This document shows positions 23,101 to 35,965 of a stretch of 64,000 nucleotides of DNA, in pieces. Made by a program: the position numbers and the translations under genes. Within the stretch, counting starts at the first letter, position 1. Each line of letters begins with the position of its first letter. Location of the stretch: positions 182,298 through 246,297 of the forward strand of contig VUYV01000191.1 in the NCBI GenBank assembly GCA_008711295.1, read 5' to 3'. The notes under the pieces were generated by a model. That model was given only the letters and a program-made list of their open reading frames with translations, was not told the origin of the DNA and did not search any database. This DNA comes from Anarhynchus alexandrinus. Taxonomy: Eukaryota > Chordata > Aves > Charadriiformes > Charadriidae.

Positions 23101-26100
23101 GAACGCAGGCAGTTAGTAAACGTCCTCTTCAGTTCGTATCACTCCACTACAGTGGGAGTCTGGATCGGCACCGCACACCTGTGATCACCTAAGTAGCCAC
23201 TGGATGTCACTGATGATCCACACAAACTCCGCTTAACCCTTTGAGCAATTTCTCGTAATGCATGGAAGACCCAGCAGAAAGGGCGCTCCCACGACCTTGG
23301 CGATTTGAATTGTCTACCATCAACATCATCAACAACAGATAAACAAGAAAATCTCAAAAGAAATAGGGATATGATCAACAGCAAGGCATAGGATGAGTTA
23401 AGGTGCTTCAAAGTACTATTCGAATGTGAGGTGATGGCTACTTATGGCTCTCTTAAAAACGTCAGATCAAGCCTTCCTCTATGTTCTGATACATAACTAC
23501 CTAGGTGGAAGGACATCCTTCTGATACCGGTCTGTGATACTTTTACAGTCTGTGCAAGCTGGCTGGACATTTGGTGATTCTTAATTCAATGTTTCCACAA
23601 CTCCAGGATCTTTCTGGAAGCACCGAAGAAATTCCTCCCCTTATCTGGGGATTCTAAATTACCTTAGCTGTTTGATGAGAAATAAATCATTGTCCAGAGT
23701 GTTCCTGCTATCTGAAAGGTAAAATTCCCCATGCCAATCCATAGGTGAGAAGTAGATAGCTGCCTACCATAGCAAGAAGAGTAGTGGAATGAGAACAACA
23801 TCAAACACAAAGCATCTATATTCACCAGTAAGAGTTGTTTCTTCTTATAATTGGCAAAATCATGATAGTGATGAACCAGTTCTTTCCATCCTTTACTATA
23901 TTAAGAGAAGTGAGAAGTGCACTTGTTTATTGTAGAAATGAGGCTAAAAAGAAGATTTTTCCATCTGTTAGTGCCATTGCGTTCTACCTGGACTTAAATG
24001 GCTTTCAACATTTTTTTTCATGACAGAAGACTTTTTACTTCTTCCAGCAGCAGCCATCTCCTTGAGAAACCATGCGTTAGTTAATTAGCTTTTTTTTCTC
24101 TAACATTTCAACTTAATACTTTGCTTGTTGCCTGATGCCAATGTCTCCTTTTGTTCGTGGATGGTATAGAGATAGTGATCAGAGCTTTTAAAGACTCCTT
24201 TGCAGATAGAATAAGACACATCACAATGAGCTCTTTTCGCCCATACAGTTTTAGATAGCTCATTAGCTATATGCTGTGAAGCCAATTGAGTCTTTAAAGA
24301 AAACCATGGTATACTCTTCAGTTAAAAGAGTACTTAGCTGCCCTGTTGCAACTGAAAAATGATGTAAAATGTTACAAGCTGATAGTAATTTGTCTGTATA
24401 AGCAACTCAAGCTAACAGATAATGGTCTAGGAAACAGAATGTTGGTTGGGAGGCAAATAAATATTATATTGTTTTAAATCTTAGCTTTTTCACACTGTAT
24501 TTCTCAATCAGCTTCTTCATCATATCTCTAACTTTCAATGACAGCTATGGAAAAAGATAAGCCAGCCTCTAGCCTGTGAAGGGTAACACCAAGCCCATGG
24601 GGCATGTTTCAGTCCACACTGAAGTGAAGTATTCTGGCCTTCATGGAGATAAATTATTCCTCAAAGTACATGATTCAACAATATTAACATTAATTAACTG
24701 ACAAACTAAATTCCTCCTGCTGATTATAAAATTAGCTTGCCTTTAAAAAAAAAAAAAAAGTCTTCAGGACTCCTTCTAGCAGGTGCTCTCCTTGCCGTGT
24801 ATTCTGCCGGATAACTACACGCAGTCTAATGAGAAGTGAAACCTCCATCTATCTTGAGATGAATAATTGAATTGTTTGTTCATGAGTGAAATAGTGTAGA
24901 CTCACCTGTTTTGAGAAGACTTTAATTATTGTCAGGTCTTGTATCTAAATACTGCTTTCCCATCTAGTGCTGTAAAAGCTGATGTAGGTTGAGCGGGACC
25001 CGAAAATGATGGGAGATACTCTTACCTCCCCAAGTCTTCTGTGTTGGAGTCAGCTGCCTCAGCTGGCTTAGTCATTTTTCTTCAGAGGAGAAAGAACGGC
25101 TCTCCCAGAGGAGATTCAGAGATTTGTAAAGCTGTGTCACTCTACGAAGTACTGCAGCACAGTAAGGGTGTTAAAAGAGTTAGTGGTCTTGTCCTGGTGT
25201 CCACACTATGTTTCACATTGGGGTTCGTTTCAGTGGCGTTTTGATTCACACCTGCTTTAGTTTTTGGTCCCACTGACTGAATCTCCATCAGCAACCGGAG
25301 CACACAACGTATATATTCTTCGGTACATCCCATAGCTTGAATTCCTCTAAACAGGGATTGAATTCATGTGCTCAGAGGCAGCTCTGTGATGCAAAACAAA
25401 CCACAGAAAATGAAGGTTTTTCAGGCTATGCACTTAAAGATGCGCTCCTAAACAGAACTAAAATGCTAATGTGGACCCACTGTAAGGGTATGATAAACCA
25501 CTAAAGAGACTGTCCAGTTAGTGTAGCTGATGTATATGACTTCATATCTGTATTTTAATTTATCAGGGATAAATATTGCTATATAGAATTAGAATACAGT
25601 TCAAAAGACATATTCTGTCTTATTTACTTTTTTTTTTTTAATTCAGCAGCTAGATCCACAGATAAAGGAGGCAGGATCTCCTTTACTTCCTGCCACTGAC
25701 TTATTTAATGATGGCAGGTAAGAAATTTAGAAGAGCAGAAACTGGAAATGAGAATTTTATTCTGTCTTCCGGGAAGCACTCCAAGAAGGCAAATCCTTTT
25801 CCCCTGCACCCTGCTTTGTAGGCTTTGATGTTGCCAGATATAACCAAACCCATGACATTATATTGAAAAGCAAATAGGATTTTGAAAAACTGTGAAAGAG
25901 ATTCCTATACATGCTTGAAGAAAACAAAAACAATAACAAACCAACCTCAGCTTCTGAAAGGAAACAGAAATTCTTCATCATTTTTTCCCAGAGCAAATAT
26001 TTATAGATTAACTGCCAATGTGTGTGTGTCAAGAGATTACTATACATATGTGAAAAAGAATATGAATAGAGAAAATGAAACTACAGAAATAGAATGAGCA

Positions 26101-26383
26101 CTTACAAACTGTGGTGACAGATTTATTAAACTGAGAACAGAGAAAGAAAAATGAGTCAGAGTACATTTAAAAACATCTGTGCAATTGGTGATTCTTTTCA
26201 GAGGCTGTTTAGTACAGAATAGACAATATACAAAACCAGAAAATGTAAATGCAGGAGGAAGTGTAACTTGGGACTTTCCTGCCCAGGGAGGCCTTTAGGC
26301 AGATAGTGGTGCTTGCTCCGTGCTTCTGCACCCCCACACTACAAGGGACTACTTGGGTGTTCTTCCAAACTGAATCAAAATAC
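17125..26383. other. 9 kb of unique DNA, no gene or clear repeat
   Basis: This is the longest stretch in the window without a recognisable interspersed repeat. About 17395-17600 and 18010-18370 have higher complexity, some CpGs and TAAT/ATTA cores, and resemble conserved noncoding DNA. A sequence near 19607-19690 ('ggaccagattct...') vaguely recalls old reptile repeats but is too decayed to call. A poly-A run lies near 24745-24760 and a poly-T run near 25628. Open frames (for example 17613-18020, 135 codons) have no known domain. Confidence 0.45.
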
Positions 26384-26588
26384 TGTGAGGGTGGTGAGGC
26401 ACTGTCCTGGGTTGCCCAGAGAAGCTGTGGCTGCCCCATCCCTGGGGGTGTTCAAGGCCAGGTTGGACGGGGCTTGGAGCAACCTGGGCTGGTGGGAGGT
26501 GTCCCTGCCCAGGGCAGGGGGGTTGGAACTGGATAATCTTTAAGGTCCCTTCCAACCCAAGCCATTCTATGGCTCTATGATTCTGTGG
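26384..26588 (+). mobile_element. CR1 3' end, plus strand
   Basis: A 5'-truncated CR1 of about 200 bp belongs to the class with 'gctgtggctgccccatccctgg' and 'ggacggggcttggagcaacc'. It ends 'ccattctatggctctatgattctgtgg'. The same class occurs at 28176-28741 and 43727-43990. Confidence 0.95.
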
Positions 26589-27864
26589 AAATTATTTGAA
26601 AGCATCTCCTTCACACCAGGATAGCCTGTGCGGTGATTTTCTTTAGAGGTGAAGTCTGAGTCTTCTCAGGCAGTGGAAGAACGTGAATTTATTACTTGCT
26701 GAGTTCACACGCCAGCCACTGAGCCATCCCATACCAGGGAGGGATGGAGAAAGCTCCATTGCCACCACCTTATGAGAAGAAAGGACCACTTGTTCTAGGC
26801 TTCGGTACTAAGCTCCAGGAGAAGATGCAAGACTGCGTAGCGAGTGCTTGTAATAAAGGAAGCAAGCCCCAGAGGTGAGCTGGGTTTAAGACATACCCTT
26901 TCGGCTGAGTTTCCTCCTTTGCAGCTTAGATCTCTCTACTCACCCATGCTGGTCATTGCGGATGTAATTTTGAGGGGTCTAGTTCCCTCTGTGCAATGTC
27001 TGGGGAACCTGGCTCCCTAAACCAGCGCAGTGAGTTCTGTCACTAGTGGTCAACTATCTTACCTGCTGTGTAGGGTTACTCTGTTACATAAAACGTAGAA
27101 ACTAAGGGCTAAACAGCAGTTTATTTGGAAAAGAAAACGCCTTTTTCTGTCAGCTCAGCTTTTGGCTATATTCATATTTGATGCCTGCTGTTCAAAATGC
27201 AGCGTTTTATAGAGTACTTAATTTTGCATGTAATGAACTCCACTAGAGTTAACAGTGGGGTTTGAAGCCAATATATTAGGAGGCAAAAGCTCAGAATTTG
27301 CAAAAGTTATCCGCCGTGATTTTGGTAGTAAAATTTCTACTGCCTTCGCCTACTGCCGAATTAGGAGAAGACTGAGCCCCTTTGAAAATCCCACCCTGAG
27401 GGTGAGAGAAGGCTCTGCAGCCTTTAATACCGAACAGTGCACTGCTGTATTGTCCAGCGTTAGAAATTTGAGTCAGCAGAGGAGTGAGCTCGCGGTTGTT
27501 TTGTCAGATCAGTCAAAGGACGTGAAAGTTAGCGCATGCCATTTTTATGCTTTTCCATCAGGTTTATGCTTGCTATGGGAAGTCTTGTGATCCAGCAAAA
27601 AGCCTGCCAGTATGTACCCAAATGTTTCGAGCAAATACGAGGTGACAAAGTGAGTTTATACTCACACAGCTGACAGCGCGGGAGAAGCGTTTCCTGTCAC
27701 GCGGCTGCAGCATCTTTGATCTAGTACCAGCTACCTTAAAGATGAGTTGGCTACATCATTCAATCACAGCCTGTGTCTCTCAGGCTGTGCCAACGTGATG
27801 TTCAGTAGGTGGATACAGGCTTTCCCTGGGTGGATGGGATGGGATCCAGCTGTAACTGTGCAAT
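26589..27864. other. unique DNA, no gene seen
   Basis: No repeat is recognised. A 111-codon open frame at 27255-27590 (+) has no known domain and its start codon is not ATG. Confidence 0.5.
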
Positions 27865-27995
27865 CAGGCTGGACGTGGCCTTGGGCAACCTGGTCTAGTG
27901 GGAGGTGTCCCTGCCTATGGCAGGGGGGTTGGAACTCGATGATCTTCAAGGTCCTTTCCAACCTAAACCATTCTATGATTCTATGATTCTATGAT
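27865..27995 (+). mobile_element. CR1 3' tail, young subclass, plus strand
   Basis: A very short copy of about 130 bp starts 'caggctggacgtggccttgg' and ends with three 'attctatg'-type units. Its last 45 bases match the scrap at 58648-58690 and, inverted, the tail at 60676, so the class is young. Confidence 0.95.
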
Positions 27996-28175
27996 TGTAC
28001 AGCTCCTGCTGGCCTGGGCTTGGTCCTGAGCTATCAGATCCTGTTTGGAAGCAAAGTTATGTCGTTTTAGGCTTAGGCCCACGCAAACAGTCTTCATGTT
28101 GTTTGACCAGATTATCATATTGCAGAGTGAGTTTATATTTACTTGGAGGAAAAGAGCAAGCTTGCATGTTGAGGG

Positions 28176-28741
28176 TGGTGATTGTGCCCCTCTGCTCTGC
28201 TCTCGTGAGCCTCCACCTGCAGCACTGCGTCCATCTCTGGGGCCCTCAGCACAGGAAAGACATGGACCTGTTGGAGAGCGTCCAGAGGAGGCCACAAAGA
28301 TGCTCCGAGGGCTGGAGCCCCTCTGCTGTGAGGACAGGCTGAGAGAGTTGGGGGTGTTCAGCCTGGAGAAGAGAAGGCTCCGGGGAGACCTTAGAGTCCC
28401 TTCCAGTCCCTAAAGGGGACTTACAGGAAAGATGGGGAGGGACTTTTTACTGGGGCATGTAGTGATAGTACTAAGGGGAATGGCTTCAAACTGGAAGAGA
28501 GTAGGTTTATATTAGATATCAGAAAAAAATTTTTCACTATGAGAGTGGTGAGCTCCTGGCACAGGTTGCCCAGAGAAGCTATGGCTGCCCCATCCCTGGA
28601 GGTGTTCAAGGCCAGGTTGGATGGGGCTTGGAGCAACCTGGGCTGGTGGGAGGTGTCCCTGCCCAGGGCAGGGGGGTTGGAACGAGATGATCTTTAAGGT
28701 CCCTTCCAACTCTAACCATTGCATGATTCTATGATCCTATG
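28176..28741 (+). mobile_element. CR1 3' half-kilobase, plus strand
   Basis: It starts in the RT C-terminal coding region ('ctctgctctgctctcgtgag', '[20 protein letters not shown]' in one frame) and runs through the untranslated end to 'atgattctatgatcctatg'. It carries 'cagaggaggccacaaagatgc', one G shorter than the coding version of this site, as does the neighbour at 30478-31030. Confidence 0.95.
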
Positions 28742-30477
28742 TTACTGCAAAACACAGCCCAGACACATCCTTAGACAGAACCCGTAGCATACTCAGAAAT
28801 ATCTTTTGTGGATTGCTTGTGTCAGAGAAAGGCAAAACCCGGGAGCCCCCGAGTACATTGTGCTGCCCTGTGTAAGTTTTGTGCATTGTCATCTGCTTGC
28901 ACTAGTGATAAAACATATAAGTGTGCGAAAGCCCACCCAGATGATTAAAAACCAATTTATGTCTCTATTTGCATGTGACATTTTGCACTTGCACACAAAG
29001 GAAAAGAGGACTGAGTCCTCTCTGAAGCAGTAACTCTTTGTGCTTGCAAACCAGGGCTAAAATGAGTGCCAAAGTCCATGTAAATATCCATAGCCCTGGT
29101 GTGTTACCTTCTGAAAGCAACAAAGGTGGCTTTACTCCAGTTACAGTCAGCACCCCAGGTATCTCTGTTATAAACTACTGGTTTTCCTGCTTATTCTGAC
29201 TGTATTTACAGCTCCCCTGCATGTACCCCTGACAAAGCCCAACTCCCGCAGGACAGCGGTTCCCTTCTGCGCAATCCAAAAGTGAGTGCGTTAAAGACGA
29301 GATGCTAAGAGTGGAATAATGAAAACAATAGCAGTATCGGGATTTCTCCTTCAAATATTGTTTACCAGTTTGCTTAATCTGGAATTTTTAAAGGTGTTTG
29401 AGGGTGTTGGACTGTCCTAGGCTTACTGAAAGTCAGCTGCCTTAGGGAGCCTTTGAAAGCCCTCACTTTAGCGAAAGTGTCACTCTCTGTATTTATTTGT
29501 ATCTCAGCACAGCCAATCCATGCATGTAACTAGCCAGTGTGGCTTCATACAGCACTTTAAGTTTCTCCTTCCCCTGTATTATTAATTACATTCAGTTATT
29601 GTCCCATTTTCTCATAATTTAGAACAGTGTTTTCCAATAAATGATTCTAGTAAAGACATAGCTTCCTCTCTCAAAAAATACTCTTGCCGGGAAAAGATAC
29701 AGTGATTTTCTGAGCAAAGCATGTCTCTACTGCTAGGCTTCTTCCAGCAGGTATTGCCCCTTGCAAACAGAAACAAAGCGTGCTGCTAGCTGGCGTTTGC
29801 CTCTAAGCCTCACCCGTGTCTTGGATGCTGACCGACACGTCCGTGCCTCTGGACCTCTGCGCGGTCCCCCCGACTTCAGCGTGAAGCTCTTCTGTTCAGA
29901 GAATTGGCACGTAAACCCCACTGACTGTCTAAGTGGGGTCTGCTGAGTGCTCTGTCATCCCCCGAGAGAGCGAGCGAGCGAGCGAGTGCAGCTTCGCTAG
30001 GCTGCGATTCCTAATTTATCCATATAATTAAGCTCATTAGGCTGAAGTTAAACTCTGTGAATATCCTCCATATCTCTTCACGTAACTATCGCCTAACGTA
30101 ACCACCCTGATCATAATGAAGGTTTCTGAAATTCTAAAAGGAACAGTGAAGAATGAATCATATCTCTGTTTATCAGCCATAACATATCTTCTTGTACAAA
30201 ACAAGCTTGTTGCTGTAAGGGAAAGCACCACCTTGGAGGTGAAGTCATTCACTGTCATCCAGTTGATCTCTCTCTGCATTCTCCTATCTCACCCCAAGTT
30301 ATCTCTTTATCTTTAACAGCTCAGAAAGCACGAGTATCTCAGCTCAGGGTGTTTTGATGTCACTCTTCATAAGGATTCTGCATCCTTCTGTGTGTGGTGC
30401 ACAGATGCAAGGAGATCTTGATAAGGACTTGCAGGTGAAAGAACAACAGCTTTACAGAATCTATTTAAATTGTAAAC
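28742..30477. other. unique DNA with a CpG-richer candidate element
   Basis: No gene is seen. About 29750-30130 is richer in CpG and more complex than its flanks ('gaccgacacgtccgtg', 'gcgcggtccccccgac'). It contains a perfect 8-bp inverted repeat with a 9-nt loop (29915-29922 / 29932-29939), a (GAGC)n run (about 29962-29986), and an 'aattaagctcattaggctg' block with homeodomain-like cores. It is a candidate regulatory element. Confidence 0.35.
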
Positions 30478-31030
30478 TGCTCCTCTACTCTGCTTTGGTG
30501 AGACCCCACCCGCAGTACTGCGTTCAGCTCTGGGGCCCTCAGCGCAGGAAAGACATAGACCTGTTGGAGCATGTCGAGAGGAGGCCACAAAGATGCTGCG
30601 AGGGCTGGAGCCCCTCTACTGGGACGACAGGCTGAGAGAGTTGGGGGTGTTCAGCCTGGAGAAAAGAAGGCTCCGGGGAGACCTTAGAGCCCCTTCCAGT
30701 CCCTAAAGGGGCTCCAGGAGAGCTGTGGAGGGACTCATGATCAGGGAGGGGAGCCATGGGATGAGGGGGAACGGTTTTAAACTGAAAGTGGGGAAGATTT
30801 AGAGTAGATATAAGGAAGACATTTTTTATGCTGAGGGTAGTGAGATACTGGAACAAGTTGCCCCGAGAGGTGGTCGATGCCCCATCCCTGGAAACATTCC
30901 AGGCCAGGTTGGACGGGGCTCTGAGCAACCTGATCTAGTTGATGTCCCTGCTCATGGGAGGGGGTTGGACTGGATGGCCTTTAACGGTGCCTTCTAACTC
31001 AAACTATTCTATGAGTCTATTCTACAATTC
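30478..31030 (+). mobile_element. CR1 3' half-kilobase, plus strand
   Basis: It starts at 'ctcctctactctgctttggtg' (RT C-terminus, frame with [19 protein letters not shown]) and ends 'ctattctatgagtctattctac'. Same subclass as 28176-28741: both have 'ggaggccacaaagatgct' and 'cccttccagtccctaaagg'. It is frameshifted. Confidence 0.93.
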
Positions 31031-34000
31031 TAAATTGGTAGTTGCAACTGTCTTTAACTGCACAGAGGGGCATTCAAAAGCTCAGGCAGTGTAGGATGTT
31101 CTGTGGTAGTTACAGACACTTGCCATATGATCAAACTTAATGAAACACTTCAGGGAGACTCTCTAAAGTCTTCCTTGGTGGAGGGATGTAACTATAGGAA
31201 CCGTTAAGCATGGGAGCTTTGTCGTCCAAGATTTGAGGTCCTTCTTTTCCTGAACAAAAGTTTGTGGTGATTTAGGTAATAGTTTTGACAACATTTTTAA
31301 AAGCAAGAATATTTGAATTCTAGCGTTTCAAATTAAAATGTTCTGAGGGCAATTCTGTATAATATTAATGAAGAAAAAGGAGGTGAAATACTGGGGATGA
31401 CACAAAACAATTTCATTTGTTCATCTTTCTTGCCACGAAAACAAAAATATTTTCGTTTTTCTGAACAATTTTCATTTTTGCTTTACTGAAATAGTGTGCA
31501 TGTGTGACCAGGAAACTGAAAATTAGTTATTCTCCGAATTATAATCTTAGTCCTTCCATTTAACTTGAGATGATTACCGTTACCAAGATCGTTTTCACAG
31601 CATGAGTAATTTACTTACTATACCTTTGTCATTAATGAGCACAGATGGACCATAAACTGATCCATAATGTGTCCCCATCCATCACAACTTTGAACTGAGA
31701 CTTCTTCAGACCAGACAGGCTCATCTGAGCAGCCCGTTGCACAAGCAAGAACTGGTAGACCTCTGTCTGATCTTAATTTTTGTGCTTTCTCTAGTCCTAA
31801 GCAATTAGTTGTGAACCCATCCTGTAACTCGGTGGTAGAACCCATTTGGAAGTTTTACAGTTTCGCAGTCCTAAGTGATGGTGAGATGGTGAACGTTTCA
31901 TGCTGAGTCCCGGCAAGGAAGACTTCAAGCATCTCCGTATCTCTCATAAGAATAGGACAGTACCTTGGAAATACAACGGGAAAGTTCCCCAATGTTTGTC
32001 TGCCTTTTTCAAACAAGATTTTTTTTTTCTTGTTGGTTACTATTTCGGGTGATCTTGTCTATAGACAGTCAATGCCTGCATGCCTCCCTAACTACATAAA
32101 TAATTCCTATAATTCTAAAAGATTGTTTGACTGGGAAACTACAGAGCTCTTAAACATTCTATTGGATTAACCTGGGTATACTCTTCTAAATCTTCTGCTA
32201 AGTTTTATATGTGTTTCTTTTTTTATCTGATAACTTTTACACCTAACATTTATACATTTTTATACCTCCTACTCTCCTTTTTAGGCTTCTTCTAACAATA
32301 ATAATCCTAGAAATTACTCATTTCTTGATGATTTTTCTTTCTCGCAAACTCTTGCTCCCTGCATATTTGTAATTTTTATTTCACATTTTGTTCACTGCTA
32401 CACTTGGTTTACACCAGGATAAGGTAGCTCGGCTTCTCTTGTTTCTCTCAGGTCTACAAAATACTCTGGGTAAAATATTCCACAAGGAAATCTTAGCCAC
32501 ATGTATGCTTTAAAAATAAACAAGCTCAATCGAGAACCCGGGGAAAGAGCAGGAAAGGTGCCGAGCTGACAGCCCTTCAGGCTCCAGCCCTGTCTTTATT
32601 TACAGCATAACAACAGTGATGGAAACTTTCCCCCCCTCTAATTCCTCGAAAATCGTGTCTTATCCTAGTCTCAGGGTAACCTCCCCCACATTCATTAAAC
32701 CTTTGGCATCTCAGCTAGGGTTTGCAACGCAGTTGTTGTTACTGGTGGTGCTATTTAATGGGGAAACTCCTGCACCGGCAACTTGACTGAGACCACCAAC
32801 CTGTTGGCACGGTGCCCCTATATTTTTATTAATTTGTGTGCATCGTGTTTCCCTCAAGAGTTAAAAGCGAAATGCGCAGGTCCTGTAGCGCCGTTAACTC
32901 CATGAATACTGTGCTGTAAATAACAGGCTGGTAATAAAATCGTTATGGCAAAAGATCCCAGGCTGGGTAAAACACTGAGGGAGGAAATATTATCACGGAA
33001 CAGCGTTTCGCTGCTGAAACAAAAACTCGCTGCATTTGTCACGCTCAGTAAAGGAGTTGATATCCAAACTTATCTTGAATTTTCAGACTTCAGGAATATA
33101 CCCACACCTTCCGTAATCACAACAGAATAATAATATAATAAATCAGTTTTATGAGTCCTGTCTCTATTAAATCATGTGAATAGTAATTAAATTGTGCAAT
33201 GAAGGAGCCACTGAATTCAATTTCAGCAAAAATCATCTTCCTGTCCTCTTTCAGGAAAAAGATTAGGTTTAGAGGTGAGAAGTAAATGGAGTGAGATAAA
33301 AAGGAAGGGTGTTCCTCACTCTGCTTTTCCACTGTGTTTTTCACTGTCTGGCACAGAAGAATATTTACAGTGCCAGAAGCGGGCTGTGTATGGCTAACTG
33401 AAAATTAGTGTTTGTAATCTAGAACCTGAAAAAAGAAAAATGGAAATCTAAACTTTGGTAATTAGCTGTAGGGTGGTAACAGCCATGACAGGTGGTGACT
33501 GTAGATATCAACCCGGGTCAACGCTGGCTGAGGTGCTCACATTTGAAAGGAGTTACTCTCATTCCATTCAGCCTCTCTCTCTCTCCTTATTAAACACGTT
33601 TCTTCCACCTCAGCTCCCCGCCTGCTAGAGAGGTGTGCAAGTCACATGAAAGGAGTGCCGAGGAGGCGCTAATTGGTGCCCCAACTGGCAACCTCAGCAG
33701 ACAGGCCAAGGAAGGAGACTGAAATACTTTCCAGGTCAGCTCAAAGGCACTTTGGGGCAAACGTGGAAAGCTCGAAGGGCTCCCGCCTGTGTTTACATCT
33801 TTTCCAGCACAGTCGGGCCAATGCTTTTAATGAGCACCAATTATTCCCTTCTGAATAATTGTTTTAACAGGAGAGCACCAAGTCTCTTCCCCGTTTGGGC
33901 TGTGGATGTCACTGAGACTAGATTCTTTTGCACAGATGTATGCCTATACGTATATCCACTGCTATATCTTGTGCTCAGTATCATGTCCAAAAGTGGCCCT

Positions 34001-34700
34001 TTGTAGGAAGAGGAAAGAAACTTAACTCCAAAACGCGTTTGTCAGCAAACCTGAGCCAGTGTGGGCGTTGATCCTACTACCTGTGAAAACTTGCAAAGAT
34101 GAAACCTTAATTCTTTGGAGGTGGCATTTCAGTTCCAAGTACAATTAGTTTTTTACAAACAGGTATTTCAGATGACTGTTGCCTAAGGGCTTTTGTTTCA
34201 TTCGACGGGTATATGTTCTTTGTTATTTTCTTGCCACTTCTTCACCAATACCTACATGATTAGCACATTTCAGCACAGGGACACTGAGCAGAAGTCTGAC
34301 CCGTTGTTCAGCGGAAAGCAGGGATTTCCTTTAGCGTGAAGACAACAAACGATACTTCTCTTGACCTCGTGCCAGAGGTCTGTATGTCAGTTTGCATTTG
34401 CTTCTGAAATGAGGTTTACTCATTTTTCAACCTGGCTTCTGACATTCCTAGTGGTCTGTATAAACAACAGAGAATAACTGTTTACCTTAGGAATGATTTT
34501 CATACCTTATCCCCCGATCCAGTTTCATTAAAATGACTAAAAAAGAAAAGTCTCAAGGGTTATTTTACCGTAGCTCTATCACAAAACCAATTTATTCTGA
34601 GTTGCGGTTCTTTTTGTGTTTTTTTTTCCCCGCACTATTTTTTTTTTTTTTTAATATCAAAATTGTTTGACACCAAATGATCCTTCCTGAATTGGCGTAT
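31031..34700. other. unique DNA with candidate conserved noncoding element
   Basis: No gene is recognised. About 32520-33130 is repeat-free, of higher complexity and CpG content ('gtagcgccgttaac', 'cacggaacagcgtttcgctg'), and resembles developmental enhancer sequence. A frame at 31618-31845 (minus, 75 codons) has several cysteines but no recognised domain. A T run lies near 34637-34652. Confidence 0.4.
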
Positions 34701-35278
34701 TGGATCTGGATGAGATGGGGTTAATTTTCCCCACAGCAGCCCTCATAGTGCTGTGCTCTGTACTGGTAGCTAGAAAAGCGTTGGTAACACACCAGTGTCA
34801 TGGCTACTGTGAGCAGTGCTCCAACAGCATCAAAGCTGTCTCCCCAACATTCCCACCTCACCAGTAGGCTGGAGGTGGGCAAGATCTTGGGAGGAAACAG
34901 AGCCAGGACAGCTGACCCAAACTGGCCAAAGGGATATTCCATACTATATGACTTCTGCTCAGCAATAAAAGTTAGGAGAAAGTAGTAGGAGGGGGGGGAT
35001 TCATTATTATGATATTTGTCGTCTGGAGCAACCACTACATGTACTGAAGCCTCGCTTCCCGGGAAGGGGCTGGACATCACCTGCTGATCCGAAGTAGAGA
35101 ATAAATATTTTGTTTTCCTTTGCTTCCGCACGTGGCCTTTGCTTTTTCTTTATTAAACTGCCTTCATCTTGACCCATGAGTTTTTCCATCTTATTTTCTC
35201 CTCTCTGCTGTCCTGCCAAGGACGAGTGATAGAGCAACTTGGTGGGCACCAGGCGTCCAGCCATGGTCAGCTCAACAC
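34701..35278 (+). mobile_element. ERVL-like LTR, diverged
   Basis: It starts TGGATCTGG and contains the landmarks of avian ERVL LTRs: 'ggggttaattttcc', 'gggatattccatactat', 'gctcagcaataaaag' (a polyadenylation-signal-like AATAAA), 'attaaactgccttcatcttg' and, near the end, 'gtgggcaccaggcgtccagcc'. It shares the central and 3' blocks with the LTR at 13474-14064 but belongs to another subfamily. I see no clear target-site duplication, so the right end is approximate. It encodes no protein. Confidence 0.8.
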
Positions 35279-35965
35279 AGTCCCACCGTGCCTCACCATG
35301 GTCTTCCCACGGGCTGCAGGTGGATCTCTGCTCCACCATGGACCTCCATGGGCTGCAGGGGGACAGCCTGTCTCACTGTGGTCTTCACCACGGGCTGCAG
35401 GGGAGTTTCTGTTCCAGCGCCTGGAGCACATCCTTCACCTCTTTCTTCGCTGAACTTGGGGTCTGCAGAGCTGTTCCTCTCACATATTCTCAGTCATTTC
35501 TCAGGCTGCAGTCATCCAGTTTGGTTTTTTTCCCCTTCTTAATTGCGTTGTCCCCAAGGCACTGCCACCATTGCTGATGGGCTCAGCCTTGGCCAGTGGC
35601 AGGTCCCTCTTGGAGCCGGCTGGTATTGGCTCTGTTGGACGTGGGGGAAACATCTAGCAGCTTCTTACAGAAGCCACCCCTGTAGCCCCACCAAGACCAA
35701 AACCTTGCCACGTGAACCCAACACAGTAGGCTGGCCCAGTTTCAGTAAGGTGCTTCTGTTCTGTTTAACTGGTATGTTCAGAAACACATCTTCACTCTCA
35801 GGACCAAGGGTATACCCTGGTGCATTGCAGGTCTTGCTGGGCGGTGGCCAGGGTGTGTACCATTCCCCTCCATTTCTTCTTCACAATATAGACATATTGC
35901 CTGAAAAGAAGCTTCAGCACACTCCAGTCTCTGAGATGAACAATGTACGTCTTTATCTTTGATGC
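35279..35965 (+). repeat. LTR-associated noncoding repeat
   Basis: From memory this matches an interspersed avian sequence that commonly follows this LTR type. Recognised pieces are 'ggagcacatccttcacctc', 'gtctgcagagctgttcctctc', 'cttggagccggctgg-attgg', 'cagaagccacccctgtagcc' and 'cttcactctcaggac-aagg'. I cannot say whether it is the internal part of the same provirus, an extended LTR or a separate element. No coding domain is visible. Confidence 0.45.
35294..35414. repeat. three tandem 40-bp units
   Basis: Units at 35294-35333, 35334-35373 and 35374-35414 each begin 'cac(c/t)(a/g)tgg' and contain 'gggctgcagg'. They are a small minisatellite within the LTR-associated repeat. Confidence 0.85.

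Noticed and set aside
34721..35339. Minus-strand frames of 136 and 110 codons
   Set aside because: They lie antisense within the ERVL-like LTR, which is noncoding. No retroviral domain is visible.
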